A stretch of DNA of 64,000 nucleotides from Rhizophagus sp. LPA8_4_AMF (lineage: Eukaryota; Glomeromycota; Glomeromycetes; Glomerales; Glomeraceae). The notes under the pieces are model-generated. The model worked only from the letters and a program-made list of their open reading frames with translations. It did no database searches and was not told the DNA's origin. Location of the stretch: positions 1 through 64,000 of the forward strand of contig JADRCO010000044.1 of NCBI GenBank assembly GCA_021464525.1, written 5' to 3'. Positions 61,443 to 64,000 of the stretch are shown one piece after another (positions within the stretch are counted from its first letter, which is position 1; every line of letters starts with the position of its first letter). The position numbers were made by a program, and so were the translations under genes.

Positions 61443-62040
61443 ATTATTATTTTTTATGAAGTAACAAGATCTAATTTACTTTGAAACGTTTCTTGAGTAT
61501 CTTAAGTTATATATAGCTTTGATGTATCAACTTATAGATATGCAAATTACATTTTGCAAAATAGTATGATAGTTTGATTATTCACAATGTCTTTCTCTAG
61601 AACAAAATTATTCTTAGTTTGAAAGTATTCCCAAAACTTGTGCAGTTAAATTATATTAAAATATTTATATAGTATATTTTTTTTGAATGTATTGAAAATT
61701 AGTCTATATATTATTCTATACATTAAATTTCAATTTAAATTATTCATTTTAAATTTACATTAACTTTGAAAAAATAATGAACTGAAGCAAATAAAAATGA
61801 TTTAGCTAAAAAAGAAATTATTTTTAAAATTAGATAAATAAAAAAAAAGTATTTAGATAAATCTAAAATTTCTTTAGCAAAATTTTTTATAGTAATAAAA
61901 TTATAATAATCAAAACTTATTAATCAAATATTATTTCATATATTATTTCAAATACTAAATAAAATTTTAGAATTTAAATTATTAAAAAAAGTAATTTTTA
62001 TTTTATATTTAATTGTATTATAACTTTACAATATAATTTG

Positions 62041-62115
62041 GATGAGTGCTGGGAAAAAGGACTAATTAGACAATGGATTTCATTGTTTATTTAGTCCCTT
62101 TTCTCAGCACTCACC
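62041..62115. repeat. 75-base near-perfect foldback (MITE-like or pre-miRNA-like hairpin)
   Basis: The arm 62044-62064 (GAGTGCTGGGAAAAAGGACTA) pairs with 62092-62112 (TAGTCCCTTTTCTCAGCACTC); the two non-matching positions are G-T or A-C class. The pairing continues inward through ACAATG (62070-62075) with CATTGT, closing on a 5-base loop GATTT at 62076-62080. The whole stem is about 32 base pairs, GC-richer than its surroundings. No target-site duplication is obvious. Confidence 0.85.
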
Positions 62116-62424
62116 TTAATTATGTGATGTCTAAATTATTTTAAAATGCTTTAATTATAATTTGAAATACTGTAATTCCAAAATAATTTGAGATACTATA
62201 TAAAGGATAATGTATATATTACCTAATATTAGTTTAATAAGACTCTCAAATAAGATTTTTTTGATCCAATTATAGTTAATTATATACATAGTATTAATTT
62301 TAATCAATAAAAATGCTTAAATTTATATCATATAAAATTTTGCTTAATTCTTCTATTCCAAAAAATATTATCTAATATCTGTTACTATCTTTATAATAAA
62401 AAGTTCTTTTTACCAAATTATAAA

Positions 62425-62456
62425 TTACTTATAATAGGATCCGCTTACTTATAATA
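62425..62456. repeat. Direct repeat TTACTTATAATA, 20-base period
   Basis: Identical 12-base copies lie at 62425-62436 and 62445-62456, separated by GGATCCGC. They are followed by AAAGGTCACC. Read on the minus strand this is GGTGACCTTTATTATAAGTA then AGCGGATCC, reminiscent of terminal repeats of pogo/Tc1-type DNA transposons. No opposite terminus was found. Confidence 0.5.
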
Positions 62457-63070
62457 AAGGTCACCATAAGAAATTAGCCCTTTACTAATGATTTTTACCT
62501 TAGTTTAATTCTTAATTCTATTGGCTAATGAGTCTAAAAAGAAAAGATATGTAAATTTTTAAGAATTCTAAAATTATTTTAAGAATTTTTAAATATTTTT
62601 TCCATCTTTAAAGAATTTGATTTCAAAATATTATTAATGCAAACTATAAGACAAAGTTATTTAAACATTTAAAAAGAAAGAAGGAAAGCTGATCCTTTAA
62701 AATTGATGTTTAAGTTGCTTTTTTAGTACTGAAAAAGGTAAATTAGTATGAAATATCCAATTCAAGTGACTGCTATTTGCTATATAATTTTAAGGTTTAA
62801 TAAACAATATATTATATATTAGTATATTGATGGCAGAAAGTAGTTAAAATGTTTAATGCTAATAAATCTTATGAATAAATCAGTTATATAAATCTGTTCT
62901 ATTTTAAATGAGTTTTATATATAGTAATATATATAATTTTAATAATATAATATATAAATATATAGGAAAAAATTTTTTTTATATAAATTTTTTATATTTA
63001 TATATTTTTTATAAATCTATAATTTCTTTAAGATTAAAACTATAATATAAATGCTTCTAGTCTTTAAAGG

Positions 63071-63219
63071 CAGTGATATTTATTACGTAATATTTTAGGA
63101 GGTGAAAAGTATTTGAAAGTTATATAATATATAAGTGTAATGTAAAATTTTTACATATTACATGAGAGTAGAAAGGTATGAGTTTATAATAAATAGATAT
63201 TACGTAATATATATCACTG
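63071..63219. mobile_element. 149-base MITE-like element with 23-base terminal inverted repeats
   Basis: The left end 63071-63093 starts CAGTGATATTTATTACGTAA and the right end 63197-63219 is its inverse with one mismatch. Between them is non-coding AT-rich DNA, including a small internal inverted repeat (GTAATGTAAAATTTTTACAT near 63137). The termini begin CAGTG, as in several DNA transposon superfamilies. A flanking target-site duplication is not evident, so the superfamily is open. Confidence 0.75.
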
Positions 63220-64000
63220 TTCTAACAGCATTAAAAATATTTTAGCAAGTTTTTTTACTATAATTAATAATAAGTTTATAGACATTAAAAGTATAAACTA
63301 TTTTTCTAGTTATATTAATTTTTTATAATTTATGCATCTAATATTGTATTTTTAACTGCTAATAATTATCCTTTTTTATATATAAAATACTATTTATATA
63401 ATGATATTCTTGAAAGTTTTCAATAACTTTTTATTAAAATTGCATAATTTTTTTTTAATTTTAATTTTTCCAATAACCTAAAAAATTTACTGATAAAATT
63501 ATATTAATAATAAAATAATATATACTTCAAATAAAAGTTATTTGTAACTTTTAATTTATAACCAACTATTATTTTTTTATTATAGTATAACTTCTATATA
63601 TCAGTATTATTTGTACAACTAATTTATAGTGTTAAAATTCTATAAAGTTTTTATCAAAAATCCTTAAAGATAAGAATGATTCCTTAAAAGAAAGATTTTA
63701 ATTTCCAAAACACTACAGATGCATTAGCCATAATACTTCACTCTAGATTCACTCTATTATAATAATGTTAACATAATAATATATAAATCATCACACTTTA
63801 TTAGTTAATCAAAAAAATATTTTTTTTTTTTTTTAAACTTAATGAACTAGCAACTAAAAAGTATTATATGCAAGAAAAGAAATTCATAATGTATTCTGGC
63901 AATTTAGCAACCTTATAGAAATTACTTTAAAATCATTTTCTTTGCTCAAATGAATTCTTAAAAATCTTAATTGATTTTCCACCATCTTGTTTTTGATCAG

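Larger units (their letters stand above)
59581..64000. other. AT-rich desert with short inverted-repeat elements
   Basis: No frame has convincing coding character. Contents are a 23-base poly(A) near 59800-59822, ATTTT and TTTA microsatellite-like runs at 60500-60660, a small inverted repeat GGCCA-TTC-TGGCC at 61257-61269, and the hairpin and MITE-like elements listed separately. Confidence 0.6.

Overview
The window is nuclear DNA of an early-diverging, very AT-rich fungus. I infer a Glomeromycotina species such as Rhizophagus from the base composition, the many short AT-rich introns (about 60-110 bases, GT..AG, standard genetic code), the fungus-specific genes (TYR1-type prephenate dehydrogenase, Ecl1-type zinc finger, EMP47/ERGIC-53-type lectin) and the wide low-complexity spacers. 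No tRNA, rRNA, CRISPR array or intact autonomous transposon was found. Exons were assembled by eye from splice consensus, frame continuity and family resemblance, so boundaries are good but not transcript-verified.

Layout. 1-6500 is gene-poor and holds decayed coding remnants, the clearest a broken homeobox on the minus strand near 5090-5390. 6500-8800 has three small genes: a possible ubiquitin-fold protein, a four-exon prefoldin-like protein matching vertebrate ASDURF, and an unknown Ser/Thr-rich protein. 8800-15400 contains a type II membrane protein and an NPC2/ML-domain lipid-transfer protein among more coding remnants. 15400-21222 has convergent CDC48 and TYR1. 22000-29130 has four intronless genes: an Asn/Asp-rich repeat protein, an Ecl1-like regulator, a 791-residue multispanning membrane protein and a membrane-anchored tocopherol-cyclase-like protein.

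29400-53754 is a dense housekeeping block: RPS24 and UAP1 (divergent), EDC3 and an ERGIC-53-type lectin ending in KKFF (divergent), an EHD ATPase, COG4 and an ANP32-like gene (divergent), riboflavin kinase, exosome CSL4, a securin candidate, a short ankyrin protein and a HIRAN/RING/SNF2 helicase of the Rad5/HLTF class. Several convergent pairs nearly touch or overlap (stops 15 bases apart for FMN1 and CSL4). 55328-56651 is an SRF-type MADS-box gene with a long low-complexity upstream flank. From about 57 kb to the end no convincing gene is visible; this AT desert holds short inverted-repeat elements, including a 75-base near-perfect foldback and a 149-base MITE.

Functional themes: secretory pathway and lipids (lectin receptor, COG4, EHD, NPC2), protein quality control and cell cycle (CDC48, securin), RNA decay (EDC3, CSL4), metabolism (TYR1, UAP1, FMN1). 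This is ordinary eukaryotic synteny, not an operon. A TCACGTG E-box recurs in at least seven of the gene-start intervals.
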